Shown: one piece after another, positions 8,022-17,257 of the stretch
Position numbering within the stretch: position 1 is the stretch's first letter
Layout: every line of letters begins with the position of its first letter
Origin: Roseateles sp. SL47
GTDB lineage: Bacteria > Pseudomonadota > Gammaproteobacteria > Burkholderiales > Burkholderiaceae_C
Direction of reading: 5' to 3'
Assembly: GCF_026625885.1 (NCBI RefSeq)
Contig: NZ_CP113068.1
Span: 496,001-560,000 of the forward strand
DNA length: 64,000 bases
Made by a program: the position numbers and the translations under genes
Notes under the pieces: model-generated
The model's input: only the letters and a program-made list of their open reading frames with translations
Databases searched by the model: none
Told to the model about the DNA's origin: nothing

Positions 8022-10085
8022 ATGAAGTTCGCTCGGATCACTGTAACCGCCCTGGCGCTTGGCGCCATCGGCTTGTCGCCTCTCAGCTCCACCGCGCAGG
8101 CGCCCTCGCCGTTTGCGGTGGTTCCCAATCCGCCCCCACCCAATGCCGACCTGGTGCTGGACGCCCGCGACGCCTGGCAAAAGCGCGACCGCGCCCGCCT
8201 GGCCGCCGACCGCCAGACCGCTCTGGACCAGCAACATCCCCTGGCCCCCTGGTTCGATTATTGGGACCTCAACAATCGGCTTTCCGAGGTCACCCAGGCG
8301 GAGGTCAGCGCCTTCTATGCCCGCTGGCCCGGCAGCTACGTGGAAGACCGGCTGCGCAATGACTGGCTGCTGGAGCTGGGCCATCGCCGTGACTGGGCCA
8401 ACTTCCGGCGCGACCATGCCAGCTACAAGATGCAGGACGACCGTGAAGTGGTCTGTTATGCGCTGCTGGCCGACCCGGCCCTGGAACGCAGCAAGGAGCT
8501 GCGTGAACAGGCCCGCGCCGCCTGGCTGAACCAGCGCGACATGGATGAAGCTTGCCACCTCCTGGCCACCACGCTGCTGGAGGGTGGCAAGCTCAAGGAG
8601 ACCGACGTCTGGCTGAAGATGCGCCAATCGGTGGAAGCCAACCGCCCGCGGGCCATCAAGCAGGTCAGCGGCTTGCTGACCAAGGCCGAAGGGCAGGCCC
8701 TGACCGAGCTGATGGACAAGCCGGCCCCCTACCTCAAGCGCAAGGCCGCCGCCAAGCCACGGGCGCAGGCCGAGCTGACCGCCCTGGCGCTGCTGCGCCT
8801 GGCCGTTCAGGACCCCTCCACCGCCGTGGACGACGTGCAGGCCTGGGCCCCTCGCCTGCCGACCGACCTGGCCGCCTGGGTCTGGGCCCAGTTGGGCCGC
8901 CAGGCCGCGCTGCGTCAGCAGGACGTGGCCAGCGACTATTTCGACCGTGCCCTGCGCCTGCAATCCCGCGCAGGGGGAGCGATGGAATGGAGCGACGACA
9001 CCCTCAGCTGGATTGCCCGCTCCGCGCTGCGGGCCGATGGTGGCGCGGGACGGCCGGAACAGTTGCTGGAAGCCATCGCCTTGATGAAGCCGTCGGAGCA
9101 GCGAGACCCGGCCTGGGTCTACTGGAAAGCCAAGGCGCAGCAGACACTGGCCGCCAAGGGTCCTGCGGGCGATGTCCAGCGCAAGGAAGCGCTGGAGTCC
9201 CTGCGCGGCCTGGCCTCCCCGCTGAACTACTACGGCAAGCTGGCCGCCGACGAACTGAAGCTGCGACTGCCGCTGCCGCCGCAACCGGCGGAGCTGACGG
9301 CGCAGGAACGGGCCCAGGCGTTGGCCCTGCCCGGTGTCTCCCGCGCCCTGCAGTTGCTGGCGGTGGGCCTGCGCAGTGAGGGTCAGCGGGAGTGGAACTT
9401 CAGCATGCGCGGCCTCGGGGATCGCGAACTGCTGGCCGTGGCGCAGACCGCCTGCGAACGGGAGCTGTGGGAGCGCTGCATTTCCACCAGTGAACGCACC
9501 CGCCAGGAGATCGACCTCAACACCCGTTATCCCATGCCCTATCGGGCGGAGGTGTTCCGCACGGCGGCAGCGGCGGGGCTGGACCCCACCTATGTCTATG
9601 GACTGATCCGCCAGGAGTCGCGCTTCATGATGGATGCGCGCTCCCATGTGGGGGCCTCCGGTTTGATGCAGGTGATGCCGGCCACCGCCAAATGGACAGC
9701 GAAGAAGCTGGGCATGGATGTGAAGCCCGAGCTGCTGCACGACCGCGACGTGAACCTCCGCCTGGGCACCGGCTACCTGAAGCTGGTGCTGGACAGCTTC
9801 GACGGTTCGCAGGCCCTGGCTGCGGCGGCTTACAACGCGGGCCCCAACCGTCCGCGCCGCTGGCGGGAAGGCGCCACGCTGGACGCCGCCATCTGGACCG
9901 AGAACATCCCCATTTATGAAACCCGCGACTACGTGCGCAAGGTGCTGTCCAACGCCACGGTGTATGCCCAGCTGATGGGACGTGAAGGCGGCACGCAGCT
10001 GCGTGAACGCCTGGGGCGGGTGATCGGCCCGGCTGGCAGCAACACGGCGGCCGTGACGCAGGACCTGCCCGCCAACGGCAACTGA
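8022..10085 (+). CDS. slt: Soluble lytic murein transglycosylase (Slt70-like)
   Basis: Cleaves the MurNAc-GlcNAc bond of peptidoglycan to give 1,6-anhydro products; periplasmic. The 687 residues comprise a signal peptide (1-26, ending STAQA), a long alpha-superhelical U/L domain (about 40-500) and a GH23 catalytic domain. The catalytic glutamate is E532 in GLIRQESRFM, followed by SHVGASGLMQVMPATA and AAYNAGPNRPRRW. E. coli Slt70 is 645 residues. The ATG at 8022 gives a good signal peptide but has no close Shine-Dalgarno. The GST-like gene follows 41 bases later on the same strand. Confidence 0.94.
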   Translation: MKFARITVTALALGAIGLSPLSSTAQAPSPFAVVPNPPPPNADLVLDARDAWQKRDRARLAADRQTALDQQHPLAPWFDYWDLNNRLSEVTQAEVSAFYARWPGSYVEDRLRNDWLLELGHRRDWANFRRDHASYKMQDDREVVCYALLADPALERSKELREQARAAWLNQRDMDEACHLLATTLLEGGKLKETDVWLKMRQSVEANRPRAIKQVSGLLTKAEGQALTELMDKPAPYLKRKAAAKPRAQAELTALALLRLAVQDPSTAVDDVQAWAPRLPTDLAAWVWAQLGRQAALRQQDVASDYFDRALRLQSRAGGAMEWSDDTLSWIARSALRADGGAGRPEQLLEAIALMKPSEQRDPAWVYWKAKAQQTLAAKGPAGDVQRKEALESLRGLASPLNYYGKLAADELKLRLPLPPQPAELTAQERAQALALPGVSRALQLLAVGLRSEGQREWNFSMRGLGDRELLAVAQTACERELWERCISTSERTRQEIDLNTRYPMPYRAEVFRTAAAAGLDPTYVYGLIRQESRFMMDARSHVGASGLMQVMPATAKWTAKKLGMDVKPELLHDRDVNLRLGTGYLKLVLDSFDGSQALAAAAYNAGPNRPRRWREGATLDAAIWTENIPIYETRDYVRKVLSNATVYAQLMGREGGTQLRERLGRVIGPAGSNTAAVTQDLPANGN

Positions 10086-10126
10086 CCCGCAAGCGCGCCC
10101 CATCGTCCCGGCAAAGGAAAACTTCC

Positions 10127-10840
10127 ATGGCCCTGAAACTGCTGATCGGCAACAAGAACTACTCGTCCTGGTCGATGCGCCCCTGGGTGCTGATGAAGAC
10201 CCTGGACATTCCGTTCGAGGAACAGGCCCTGCGTTTTGATTTCTCGCCAGGCTCGGCGTTTTATCAAGCGGTGCGCGCGGTGGCGCCGACCGGCAAGGTG
10301 CCGGTCCTGGTGGACAACGGCCTCGCGGTGTGGGACAGCCTGGCCATCGTGGAATACCTGGCCGAGCGGTTTGCCGAGCGTGGTGTCTGGCCGGTCGAGC
10401 AAGCCCTCCGTGCACGGGCACGCACCGTCTGCGCCGAGATGCACAGCGGCTTCAACGCCTTGCGTTCGCTCTGCCCGATGAACATCGATGCGGACCTGGC
10501 ACCGGTAGGCCACGTGCTGCTCGAGCGGGAAGCCGGGTTGCGGTCGGACCTTGACCGGCTGGCGCAGCTCTGGACGGACGCATTGCAGTCCAGCGGCGGC
10601 CCCTTCCTGTTTGGAGGCTTCAGCGCAGCGGATGCCTTTTTTGCACCAGTGGTGATGCGAGTGACGCGTTACGGTTTGTCACTACCGGCCGGGGCGCAGG
10701 CCTACGTCAAGCGGCTGGAAGCGGTGCCGGCGGTCCAAGCCTGGACGGCGGCAGCAGTGGCCGAGAAGGACTTTTTGGACTTCGAAGAGCCCTATCGCGA
10801 CGTCTCAGGGCCGGTGCCGGTCATCAAAACGGCGTTCTGA
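10127..10840 (+). CDS. Glutathione S-transferase family protein
   Basis: A 237-residue protein. The thioredoxin-fold N-domain (about 1-80) opens LKLLIGNKNYSSWSMRPW and carries PTGKVPVLVDNGLAVWDS, the cis-proline and glutathione-binding segment. An all-helical C-domain follows (about 90-210) with GGFSAADAFFAPVVMRV, matching the N-capping region of GSTs. The SSW-SMR segment places it near the stand-alone bacterial GSTs often found beside housekeeping genes; the substrate is unknown. AGGAAAA just upstream of the ATG supports the start. It could share a transcript with slt. Confidence 0.88.
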   Translation: MALKLLIGNKNYSSWSMRPWVLMKTLDIPFEEQALRFDFSPGSAFYQAVRAVAPTGKVPVLVDNGLAVWDSLAIVEYLAERFAERGVWPVEQALRARARTVCAEMHSGFNALRSLCPMNIDADLAPVGHVLLEREAGLRSDLDRLAQLWTDALQSSGGPFLFGGFSAADAFFAPVVMRVTRYGLSLPAGAQAYVKRLEAVPAVQAWTAAAVAEKDFLDFEEPYRDVSGPVPVIKTAF

Positions 10841-11111
10841 TCGGTGGAAGGGCGGCGCGGGGGAGGACGTTGGGGCAGTGTCCCCGGAGCACCGCCCGGG
10901 CCAACGACACGGCAAAGCTGCATTGATTTAACGCTTGCTCAGCCCGACATCCGCCGCTTTCCAGCGCAGGCAGCCGGCTATGTTCGCTACCGCACAAATC
11001 AAGGAGACGTCCAAGCGCGGCGCGCCCCGAGGGGGGCTCGGGTCGACCCGGGTCGGCCCCAGGTTTGAAACAGACCGGCGCCAGAGGCTGGCACCCGTCC
11101 GGCCGGATGGC
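10841..11111. other. Intergenic stretch, GST gene to small PEP-CTERM-like gene
   Basis: 271 bases without a supported gene. Besides short GC hairpins (CCCGAG 11026-11031 / CTCGGG 11037-11042, and the palindrome GGGTCGACCC just after) I see no promoter or RNA signature. Both flanking genes end here, so it is a convergent terminator region lacking a T tract. Confidence 0.5.
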
Positions 11112-11420
11112 TTATTCCTCGCGGCGGCGGCGGACGAGGAAGCCCATGGCCAGCAGGCCACCCAGCATCAACGCTTGTGTCTGCGACTCATTGGTGAAGG
11201 ACGGCAGCAAGGAATCGACGCCTTCCTGTTCATTCACGTCCGGCAACTGAACCGGCTCTGACTGGCTACGCTGACTGAAACTGGTGTCGGCCACCACAGG
11301 CTCTGCGGCGAGCTGTGGCGCGGCGCGCCCTACCGATGTCAATGGCGTTTGGACCTGCTGTTCTCGGGCTTGGGCTGTGAGACTTAACAAGACCAATCCG
11401 AGAGCGACTACTGCTTTCAT
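11112..11420 (-). CDS. Small secreted protein with PEP-CTERM-like C-terminal anchor
   Basis: A 102-residue protein of unknown function. It has a signal peptide (about 1-18, ending TAQA) and a polar Gln/Ser/Thr-rich middle. The C-terminal tripartite tail is a hydrophobic helix (about QALMLGGLLAMGFLV) followed at once by RRRREE. That geometry is the one recognised by exosortase systems in PEP-CTERM proteins, but the Pro-Glu-Pro motif that normally precedes the helix is absent (NESQTQ is there instead). It may be a variant sorting signal or simply a short membrane anchor. No exosortase gene is in the window. It is divergent from cca. Confidence 0.65.
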   Translation of the reverse strand: MKAVVALGLVLLSLTAQAREQQVQTPLTSVGRAAPQLAAEPVVADTSFSQRSQSEPVQLPDVNEQEGVDSLLPSFTNESQTQALMLGGLLAMGFLVRRRREE

Positions 11421-11546
11421 TCATACACTCCCTACTGCTTGTCGCCTGCCTGGCTCGGTGTCTCTCTCGGCCCTTTGGCCCGCTGAAGCGGGCACTCATC
11501 TGCAGGTGACATGGGTGAATATACCTACGTAGCCTAAATTAACTAC

Positions 11547-11560
11547 CCCCACTGTTGGGG
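11547..11560 (+). promoter_or_regulatory. Hairpin in the cca leader
   Basis: CCCCA-CTGT-TGGGG, a 5-bp stem 16 bases before the chosen cca start. Its right arm includes the only G-rich run that could serve as a ribosome-binding site for ATG 11576. Confidence 0.35.
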
Positions 11561-11575
11561 ATGCTGCACCGCAAC

Positions 11576-12814
11576 ATGAGTATGCAAATGTATCTAGTCG
11601 GGGGCGCCGTCCGGGATGCGCTGCTGGGTTTGCCGGTCCAGGATCGAGACTGGGTGGCCGTCGGCGCCGACCCGCAGTCCTTGCTGGACGCCGGCTATCT
11701 GGCGGTGGGCAAGGACTTTCCGGTGTTCCTGCACCCGCAAACCCATGAAGAGGTGGCCCTGGCCCGGACCGAGCGTAAGACCGCGTCCGGCTATCACGGA
11801 TTCCAGGTGTATGCGGCGCCGGATGTGACGCTGGAACAGGATCTGGCCCGAAGGGACCTCACCATCAATGCGATGGCCCGGGCGGACGACGGCACCTTGG
11901 TAGACCCCTACGGCGGGCAGCGGGATCTGCAGGCCCGGGTGCTGCGGCATGTGTCCGAGGCGTTTGTGGAAGATCCGGTGCGCATCCTGCGGCTGGCCCG
12001 ATTCGCCGCCCGCTTCAGCGATTTCAGCGTGGCGCCGGACACGATGGCGCTGATGCGCGAGATGGTGAGCAACGGGGAGGTGGATGCGCTGGTGCCGGAA
12101 CGTGTATGGCAGGAGGTGGCCCGGGGACTGATGGAAAACCGGCCGTCGCGCATGATCGAAGTACTGAGGGACTGCGGCGCACTGGCGCGGCTGGCGCCCG
12201 CTGCGGACCGCCTCTTTGGTGTGCCCCAACCGCCGGCCCATCATCCCGAGGTGGATACCGGCGTGCATCTGCTGCTGGTGCTGGACCAATGCGCCCGGAT
12301 GCAAGCGCCACTGCAGGTGCGTTTTGCCGCGTTCTGCCATGACCTGGGCAAGGGCGAGACGGACGAGGCGCAATGGCCGCGCCACATCGGGCATGAGGGG
12401 CGCAGCGTGCCCCTGGCAGAACAGCTGTCGGGCCACTGGCGCGTGCCGACCGAGTGCCGCGAACTGGCGGTGCTGGTGGCGCGTGAGCACACGCATGTAC
12501 ACGGCAGCCTGAACTTCACCGCCGAAGCCCGTATGCGCCTGCTGGAGCGCTGCGATGCGCTGCGCCGGCCGGAGCGTTTTGCCCAGTTGCTGCTGGCCTG
12601 CGAATGCGATGCGCGCGGGCGCACCGGGCTGGAGAACCGGGACTATCCGCAGCGGCCCCGGCTCATGCAGGCCCTGGCGGCCGTGCAGTCGGTGGATACG
12701 GCGGCGATCTCGGCGGCAGCGCTGGCGGCGGGCCGCAAGGGCCCCGCCATCGGACAGGACATCCATCTGGCGCGGCTGAATGCGCTGCGGGCGATGGACG
12801 AGTCGCCGGCCTGA
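11576..12814 (+). CDS. cca: CCA-adding tRNA nucleotidyltransferase
   Basis: Adds or repairs the 3' CCA end of tRNAs from CTP and ATP without a template; multifunctional Cca enzymes also have phosphatase and phosphodiesterase activity through an HD domain. The 412 residues start MSMQMYLVGGAVRDALLG, with the catalytic DRDW (DxD-type) segment after it, the RRDLTINAMA motif, and an HD domain near residue 260 (FAAFCHDLGKGETD). The start is ambiguous among ATGs at 11576, 11582 and 11588, because E. coli Cca begins MKIYLVGGAVRD. I chose 11576 for its distance from a GGGG run. It is convergent with the MidA-like gene. Confidence 0.94.
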   Translation: MSMQMYLVGGAVRDALLGLPVQDRDWVAVGADPQSLLDAGYLAVGKDFPVFLHPQTHEEVALARTERKTASGYHGFQVYAAPDVTLEQDLARRDLTINAMARADDGTLVDPYGGQRDLQARVLRHVSEAFVEDPVRILRLARFAARFSDFSVAPDTMALMREMVSNGEVDALVPERVWQEVARGLMENRPSRMIEVLRDCGALARLAPAADRLFGVPQPPAHHPEVDTGVHLLLVLDQCARMQAPLQVRFAAFCHDLGKGETDEAQWPRHIGHEGRSVPLAEQLSGHWRVPTECRELAVLVAREHTHVHGSLNFTAEARMRLLERCDALRRPERFAQLLLACECDARGRTGLENRDYPQRPRLMQALAAVQSVDTAAISAAALAAGRKGPAIGQDIHLARLNALRAMDESPA

Positions 12815-12818
12815 GCGG

Positions 12819-12840
12819 CCGCCGCCTCTCGCAGCGGCGG
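12819..12840. terminator. Hairpin between convergent cca and MidA-like gene
   Basis: CCGCCGC (12819-12825), an 8-base loop, GCGGCGG (12834-12840). It sits in the 40-base gap where two transcripts meet. No T tract, so terminator function is a guess. Confidence 0.35.
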
Positions 12841-12854
12841 GGCCGGCTCGCCGA

Positions 12855-14021
12855 TCACAGCATGTAGGAGCGGTCCCCGGTGCTGAAGCCGATGGCGTCG
12901 AACTCTTCCCCCGGCACAAAGCCGATGACCTTGAAGAGTTCGCCCATTTCATGCTCGGCCATCAACCGGTGAGCCATGGCGCGCTCGCCCAGATCGGCCG
13001 TCTCCATCAGGTCCACCAGCCCGCAGTTGATGAGGAAGTGCGCCTGGCTGGTGTAGCCCAGCACGGTCAGGCCCGCGTCCTGCCCGGCCAGGGCGATGCC
13101 GGTGAAGTTGACATGGGCGGTGATGTCCTTTTGTCCCGGCAGGGCCAGTGGGTCCGGATCCGCCCGGTGCAGGTGGTGGCACATCAGGGTGCCGCCGGTG
13201 CGCTGCGGGTGGTAGTACTCCGACTCCGGGAACCCGTAATCAATGAAGAAGGCCGCGCCACGCTTGAGATGATCGGCCAGCGTCCGCACAAACGCTTCCG
13301 CCTGCACATGCACTTCGGTGACCGTGCCCGGCACGAAGCTCACGTCGGCTTGCGCAGGCGTGGGCGGCCGCGCAGCGGTTGGACGGTCCGAGAAACTCAA
13401 CATGCCCCGCGCATCCATCTCCACGCCCCGCTCGCGCCAGTGGGCGCCGGTCCAGTGCAGCAGTTGCACCGGCATCGCATCCAGCAGTTCGTTGGCCACC
13501 AACACCCCATGGATCTCATCCGGCCAGCGGTCCAGCCATTCCACCCGGGGGGCGAACCGCTGCAGGCGCTGCGCCTGACGCTCACGCAGGGTGCCCGACA
13601 GGTCCACGATCTGATAACGCGCCACCGGCGTGCCCAGCACCTCCAGGGCGTCGATCAACTGCTCGGCCAGTGCGCCACTGCCGGCCCCGAATTCGATGAC
13701 CGTGTCGGTACCGCTGACCCGCAGCGCCTGCGACACCTGGCGGGCCAGTGCCCGCCCGAACAGCGGTGAGAGTTCCGGCGCGGTGACAAAGTCGGAGCCT
13801 TGCTGCGGCATGGTGCCGAACTTGCGCAGGCTGTTGGCGTAATACCCCAGGCCCGGCGCATACAGCACCAGGCTCATGTAGCGGTCAAACGGCAGCCAGC
13901 CACCGGCATCGTTCATGGCACGGCGCAGCAGCGTGTGCATGGCGTCGTCACTCGCGGGCGCAAGCGTCGGAGCGTCGGCAGTCGGAAGGGAAGTGCCAGC
14001 GGCAGAGGAAGAGGCAGTCAT
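12855..14021 (-). CDS. SAM-dependent methyltransferase, MidA/NDUFAF7 family (COG1565)
   Basis: A 388-residue Class I methyltransferase of the family that includes mitochondrial NDUFAF7, which dimethylates an arginine of complex I subunit NDUFS2. The bacterial role is not settled. Visible parts are WLPFDRYMSLVLYAPGLGYY near residue 45 (conserved N-terminal region), SDFVTAPELSPLFG, the SAM-binding loop VIEFGAGSGALAE, and VLVANELLDAMPV. The N-terminal 30 residues are Ala/Ser/Thr-rich. The ATG at 14021 overlaps the stop of the upstream GGDEF/EAL gene (ATGA), so it is preferred to an upstream in-frame methionine. It is the last gene of the tsaB-rimI-UDG-GGDEF/EAL operon. Confidence 0.88.
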   Translation of the reverse strand: MTASSSAAGTSLPTADAPTLAPASDDAMHTLLRRAMNDAGGWLPFDRYMSLVLYAPGLGYYANSLRKFGTMPQQGSDFVTAPELSPLFGRALARQVSQALRVSGTDTVIEFGAGSGALAEQLIDALEVLGTPVARYQIVDLSGTLRERQAQRLQRFAPRVEWLDRWPDEIHGVLVANELLDAMPVQLLHWTGAHWRERGVEMDARGMLSFSDRPTAARPPTPAQADVSFVPGTVTEVHVQAEAFVRTLADHLKRGAAFFIDYGFPESEYYHPQRTGGTLMCHHLHRADPDPLALPGQKDITAHVNFTGIALAGQDAGLTVLGYTSQAHFLINCGLVDLMETADLGERAMAHRLMAEHEMGELFKVIGFVPGEEFDAIGFSTGDRSYML

Positions 14022-16222
14022 GAGTCGATCCTGGGCAGCGTCGGCCGGCCACGCCGTGCCAGCCACGCTTCAAATGCTTCCGCCGGCATGGCGGTGGCGA
14101 TGACCTCGCCCTGCAATTCGTCGCAGCCCCACTCGGCCAGCAGATGCCATTGCCGGGCATTGCGCACGCCCTCGGCGCCCACCCGCATGCCCAGGCCCTT
14201 GGCCATTTGCACCACCGCGCGGGTAATGGCCGCTGCGGGTCCGTCGTCGGGCAGGCCCGCCACAAAGCTCTGGTCGATCTTGAGCTTGTCCAGGGGCAGC
14301 CGGGTGAGCTGGTTGAGGGCGGTGTAGCCTGTGCCGAAATCGTCAATGGAAATGGCCAAACCCAGCGCTCGCAGCGCCTGCAGGAGTTCCGGCAGACGTT
14401 CGATTTCTTCGGTGAGCATGCGCTCGGTCAGTTCCAGTTCCAGCCATTCCCCCGGCACCCCGGCGGACTTCAGCACCTGGCTGACGGATTTCGCAAAGCT
14501 GTCCAGACGGAACTGCATGCTGGAGAGGTTGACGGCAATGGGCACGGCCGCCACGCCACTTTCATGCCAGACGCGGCTTTGTCGAGCCGCCTCGGCCATG
14601 ACCCATTCACCCAGCGGCAGCATCAACCGGTGGCGTTCGGCCACCAGGATGAAGGCATCCGGGGTCAGCAGCCCACGCGTCGGATGGCGCCAGCGCAGCA
14701 GCGCCTCGGCGCCCACCAGTTGCCCGGTCTGCGCGTCCACCTGCGGCTGGTAGAACAGCACAAATTCATCGGCGGTGAGGGCCTGCGCCAACTCCCCTTC
14801 CAGCACCAGATCGGCATAGGCCGTGGCCGCCATCACGGGTTCGAAGAACCGGTAGGTGGCGCGGCCAGCGGACTTGGCCAGGTACATCGCCGTATCCGCA
14901 TGCTGCAGCAGATCTTCGGGCGTGTCGCCATGGTCGGGGTACAGCGCCACGCCGATGGACGGCGTCACCGACAGGTCGCGCCCATCGGCCCGCACGGGCA
15001 CTTCCACGACGCTCAGCAGCGCCTTGAGCACCACCTGCACATCCTTGCGGGAATGCACCTGTTCCAGCAGGACCACAAACTCATCCCCGCCAAAACGCGC
15101 CACCAGGTCGCCCGCGCGCAGGCCGGCCCGCAGGCGGTCGGCCACGGTGCGCAGCACCTGGTCCCCTTCCAGATGGCCCAGCGAATCATTCACGCGCTTG
15201 AAGTTGTCCAGGTCAATGAACAACAGCGCCGCGCCTTCGCCACCGCGGGCGAGGCACTCACGCAGCCGCTCCATGAAGGTGTTGCGGTTGAGCAGGCCGG
15301 TCAGCGAGTCGTGATGCGCCAGATGCTGGATGCGGGCAGTGGCTTCGCGCTGGGCCCGGATGTCCCGCACCACCACCATGCGCCGATGTTCCCCTTGGCT
15401 CCAGAAGCTGCGAACAATGAACTCCACCGGCAGCCGGTGGCACTGCGCATCGATGACTGCCGTTTCATAGTGCGTCTCGACGCCGGCTTCCATCACCGCC
15501 CGCACCACCTCCACCTGGTCCGGCGCCACCAGCGCCAGGGCCTGTCGGCCGATGAGCGATGTCAGGGGCATGCCGAGCAGCTCGCACAGGGCCGGGTTGG
15601 CATCGGTGATCACGCCATCGCGGTGGAAGACGATGCCCTCCATCGAGGCCTGCATGAACTTGGCCATGCGCTCTTCCGACTCCCGCACCGCCTGCTCGGC
15701 TTCGCGGAAGCGGGTGATGTCGCTGATGAGCACAAACGCGGACTGCACCTCGCCATCGTCGGGCGAGAGATGCGGGATGAGGTTCACCTCCACCCAGCGC
15801 ACTTCGCCGTCGTGGCGCTGCAGGCGACGCTCGTAGTTGACACTGACCCGCTCGTCCAGCACGCGGCGGACCTGCGGCTGGATTTCGCGGGCGGCCTCTT
15901 CCCCGATCACCTGGCTGACGGTCAGGCCAATGATGGCCGCCTCGTCCAGGCCGAAGGCGGAGGCATATTGGCGATTGGCAAACAGGCAGGTGAGATGGTG
16001 CGCGTCAAAGACGGCAATCAGCACCGGCACGTTGTCCGCCAGCAGCCGGAACTGCGCGGCCGGGTCCTGCGCCGACAAGGCGGATGTTGTCGATAAAGCC
16101 GATGCAGCCGATTCAGCCGATGGGGCCGACGGCGCTGATGAAGCCGATGTTGCGGAAACCGCCGATGGGGTCGTGAGCCCCGACGTCGGCGTGCGCAGCG
16201 AAGGCGGGACCGGCTTGTTCAT
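14018..16222 (-). CDS. PAS-PAS-GGDEF-EAL cyclic-di-GMP enzyme
   Basis: A 734-residue predicted cytoplasmic sensor that makes and/or degrades cyclic di-GMP. The order is a Ser/Ala/Thr low-complexity tail (about 10-50), PAS (about 55-170), PAS (about 185-300), GGDEF with intact RFGGDEF (about 376-382) and EAL with EALLR at about 506-510. Both catalytic domains look competent: the EAL domain keeps ELTERML, the DDFGTGY loop and the AEGV glutamate. No membrane segments, so it probably senses a cytoplasmic signal or cofactor through the PAS domains. It abuts the UDG gene (TGA immediately before ATG) and overlaps the methyltransferase, so it is locked into a tRNA/ribosome modification operon, which is unusual for a signalling enzyme. 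Confidence 0.93.
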   Translation of the reverse strand: MNKPVPPSLRTPTSGLTTPSAVSATSASSAPSAPSAESAASALSTTSALSAQDPAAQFRLLADNVPVLIAVFDAHHLTCLFANRQYASAFGLDEAAIIGLTVSQVIGEEAAREIQPQVRRVLDERVSVNYERRLQRHDGEVRWVEVNLIPHLSPDDGEVQSAFVLISDITRFREAEQAVRESEERMAKFMQASMEGIVFHRDGVITDANPALCELLGMPLTSLIGRQALALVAPDQVEVVRAVMEAGVETHYETAVIDAQCHRLPVEFIVRSFWSQGEHRRMVVVRDIRAQREATARIQHLAHHDSLTGLLNRNTFMERLRECLARGGEGAALLFIDLDNFKRVNDSLGHLEGDQVLRTVADRLRAGLRAGDLVARFGGDEFVVLLEQVHSRKDVQVVLKALLSVVEVPVRADGRDLSVTPSIGVALYPDHGDTPEDLLQHADTAMYLAKSAGRATYRFFEPVMAATAYADLVLEGELAQALTADEFVLFYQPQVDAQTGQLVGAEALLRWRHPTRGLLTPDAFILVAERHRLMLPLGEWVMAEAARQSRVWHESGVAAVPIAVNLSSMQFRLDSFAKSVSQVLKSAGVPGEWLELELTERMLTEEIERLPELLQALRALGLAISIDDFGTGYTALNQLTRLPLDKLKIDQSFVAGLPDDGPAAAITRAVVQMAKGLGMRVGAEGVRNARQWHLLAEWGCDELQGEVIATAMPAEAFEAWLARRGRPTLPRIDS

Positions 16223-17257
16223 TCAGTCCGCCGATGGTGTTGTCGGGTCCAGGGTCTGACGCGCCAGGCACAGGTCTTCCCACGCGCGGGCCTTGTCCGG
16301 CAGGTTGCGCAGCAGGTAGGCCGGGTGATAGGTGACGACCAGCGGCACCCCCTGGTAACGATGCACACGGCCACGCAGGCGACCAATCGCCTCCTGGCTT
16401 TGCAACAACTGCTGCACCGCAAAGCGGCCCATGGCCAGGATGATGCGCGGCTGGATCAGCTCGATCTGGCGCTGCAGGAAGGGTTCGCACTGCGCCAGTT
16501 CGGCTGGGTCCGGATTGCGGTTGCGCGGCGGGCGGCACTTGAGGGTGTTGGCAATATAGACCTGCTGCTCTGGTGGACCTTCGCCCCGGCTGAGGCCAAG
16601 CGCCCGCAGCATGTTGTCCAGCAGCTTGCCGGCATTGCCGACAAAAGGCTCGCCCTGCAGGTCTTCCTGTTCGCCGGGCGCTTCGCCCACGATCATCCAG
16701 TGCGCCTGCGGATGGCCGACGCCAAAGACAGTGTTCTTGCGCGACTCGCACAAGCCGCAGGCCCGACAGTCCGACACGGCGCTGCGCAGGCCGTCCCAGT
16801 CCAGCTGGGCGATGGCTTCGCGTGTCAGGCCGTTGCGTTGGTGAATGCCGACTTCGGTTTCAGCCGTGGGGGTGGTTGCCCCTGGCAGTGCTCGTGAGAG
16901 GACGTCCGCCACGCGCTGCGGGGCTGGTGGATCCACGCGGTCGGCACGGGGGCGCGCAGCCCCGGCACCTTCACCGGCACTCACGTCCACAGCGCCCGGA
17001 CCGCGCCCCGCCTTGGATGGGGCGTCTTCCACGGTGGCCGCACGCAACGGGGCCACCGGCGCCCGTGGCCGCTCGGCCACCGCGGTCTGCCCGCCCTGCG
17101 AGGCGTGCGCCAAGTCCTCAGCGTGGCTCGCGGCCCCGGCACGTGCCTGCACCGGCGCCGGTTCCTCACGGCCCACCGACGGCGGCAGCCAGATCTTCAG
17201 GCCCATGGCCTCCAGCATCAGGCGCTGACGCTCACTCCATCGATCATTCCAACTCAT
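16223..17257 (-). CDS. Family 4-type (Fe-S) uracil-DNA glycosylase
   Basis: Removes uracil from DNA, and family 4 enzymes carry a 4Fe-4S cluster. The catalytic half starts near residue 150: cluster cysteines C164 and C167 (CRACGLC), the GEAPGEQEDL active-site motif at about 191-200, EPFVGNAGKLLD, then TLKCRPPRNRNP with a further cysteine, and the HPAYLLR motif near the end. The first 145 residues are an Ala/Pro-rich, apparently disordered extension. At 344 residues it is much longer than the roughly 200-residue thermophile enzymes. The region was named as a DNA polymerase-related protein in older annotations. The start overlaps the rimI stop by 4 bases. Family placement is by motif. Confidence 0.92.
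   Translation of the reverse strand: MSWNDRWSERQRLMLEAMGLKIWLPPSVGREEPAPVQARAGAASHAEDLAHASQGGQTAVAERPRAPVAPLRAATVEDAPSKAGRGPGAVDVSAGEGAGAARPRADRVDPPAPQRVADVLSRALPGATTPTAETEVGIHQRNGLTREAIAQLDWDGLRSAVSDCRACGLCESRKNTVFGVGHPQAHWMIVGEAPGEQEDLQGEPFVGNAGKLLDNMLRALGLSRGEGPPEQQVYIANTLKCRPPRNRNPDPAELAQCEPFLQRQIELIQPRIILAMGRFAVQQLLQSQEAIGRLRGRVHRYQGVPLVVTYHPAYLLRNLPDKARAWEDLCLARQTLDPTTPSAD

Noticed and set aside
8007..10421. 804-codon minus-strand open frame opposite slt
   Set aside because: It is the complement of a clear transglycosylase and GST gene, has Gly/Arg/Gln/His-rich composition and no domain; a GC-rich shadow frame.
14144..16096. 650-codon plus-strand open frame opposite the GGDEF/EAL gene
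   Set aside because: His/Gln/Arg-rich antisense of a well-supported signalling protein; no family signature.
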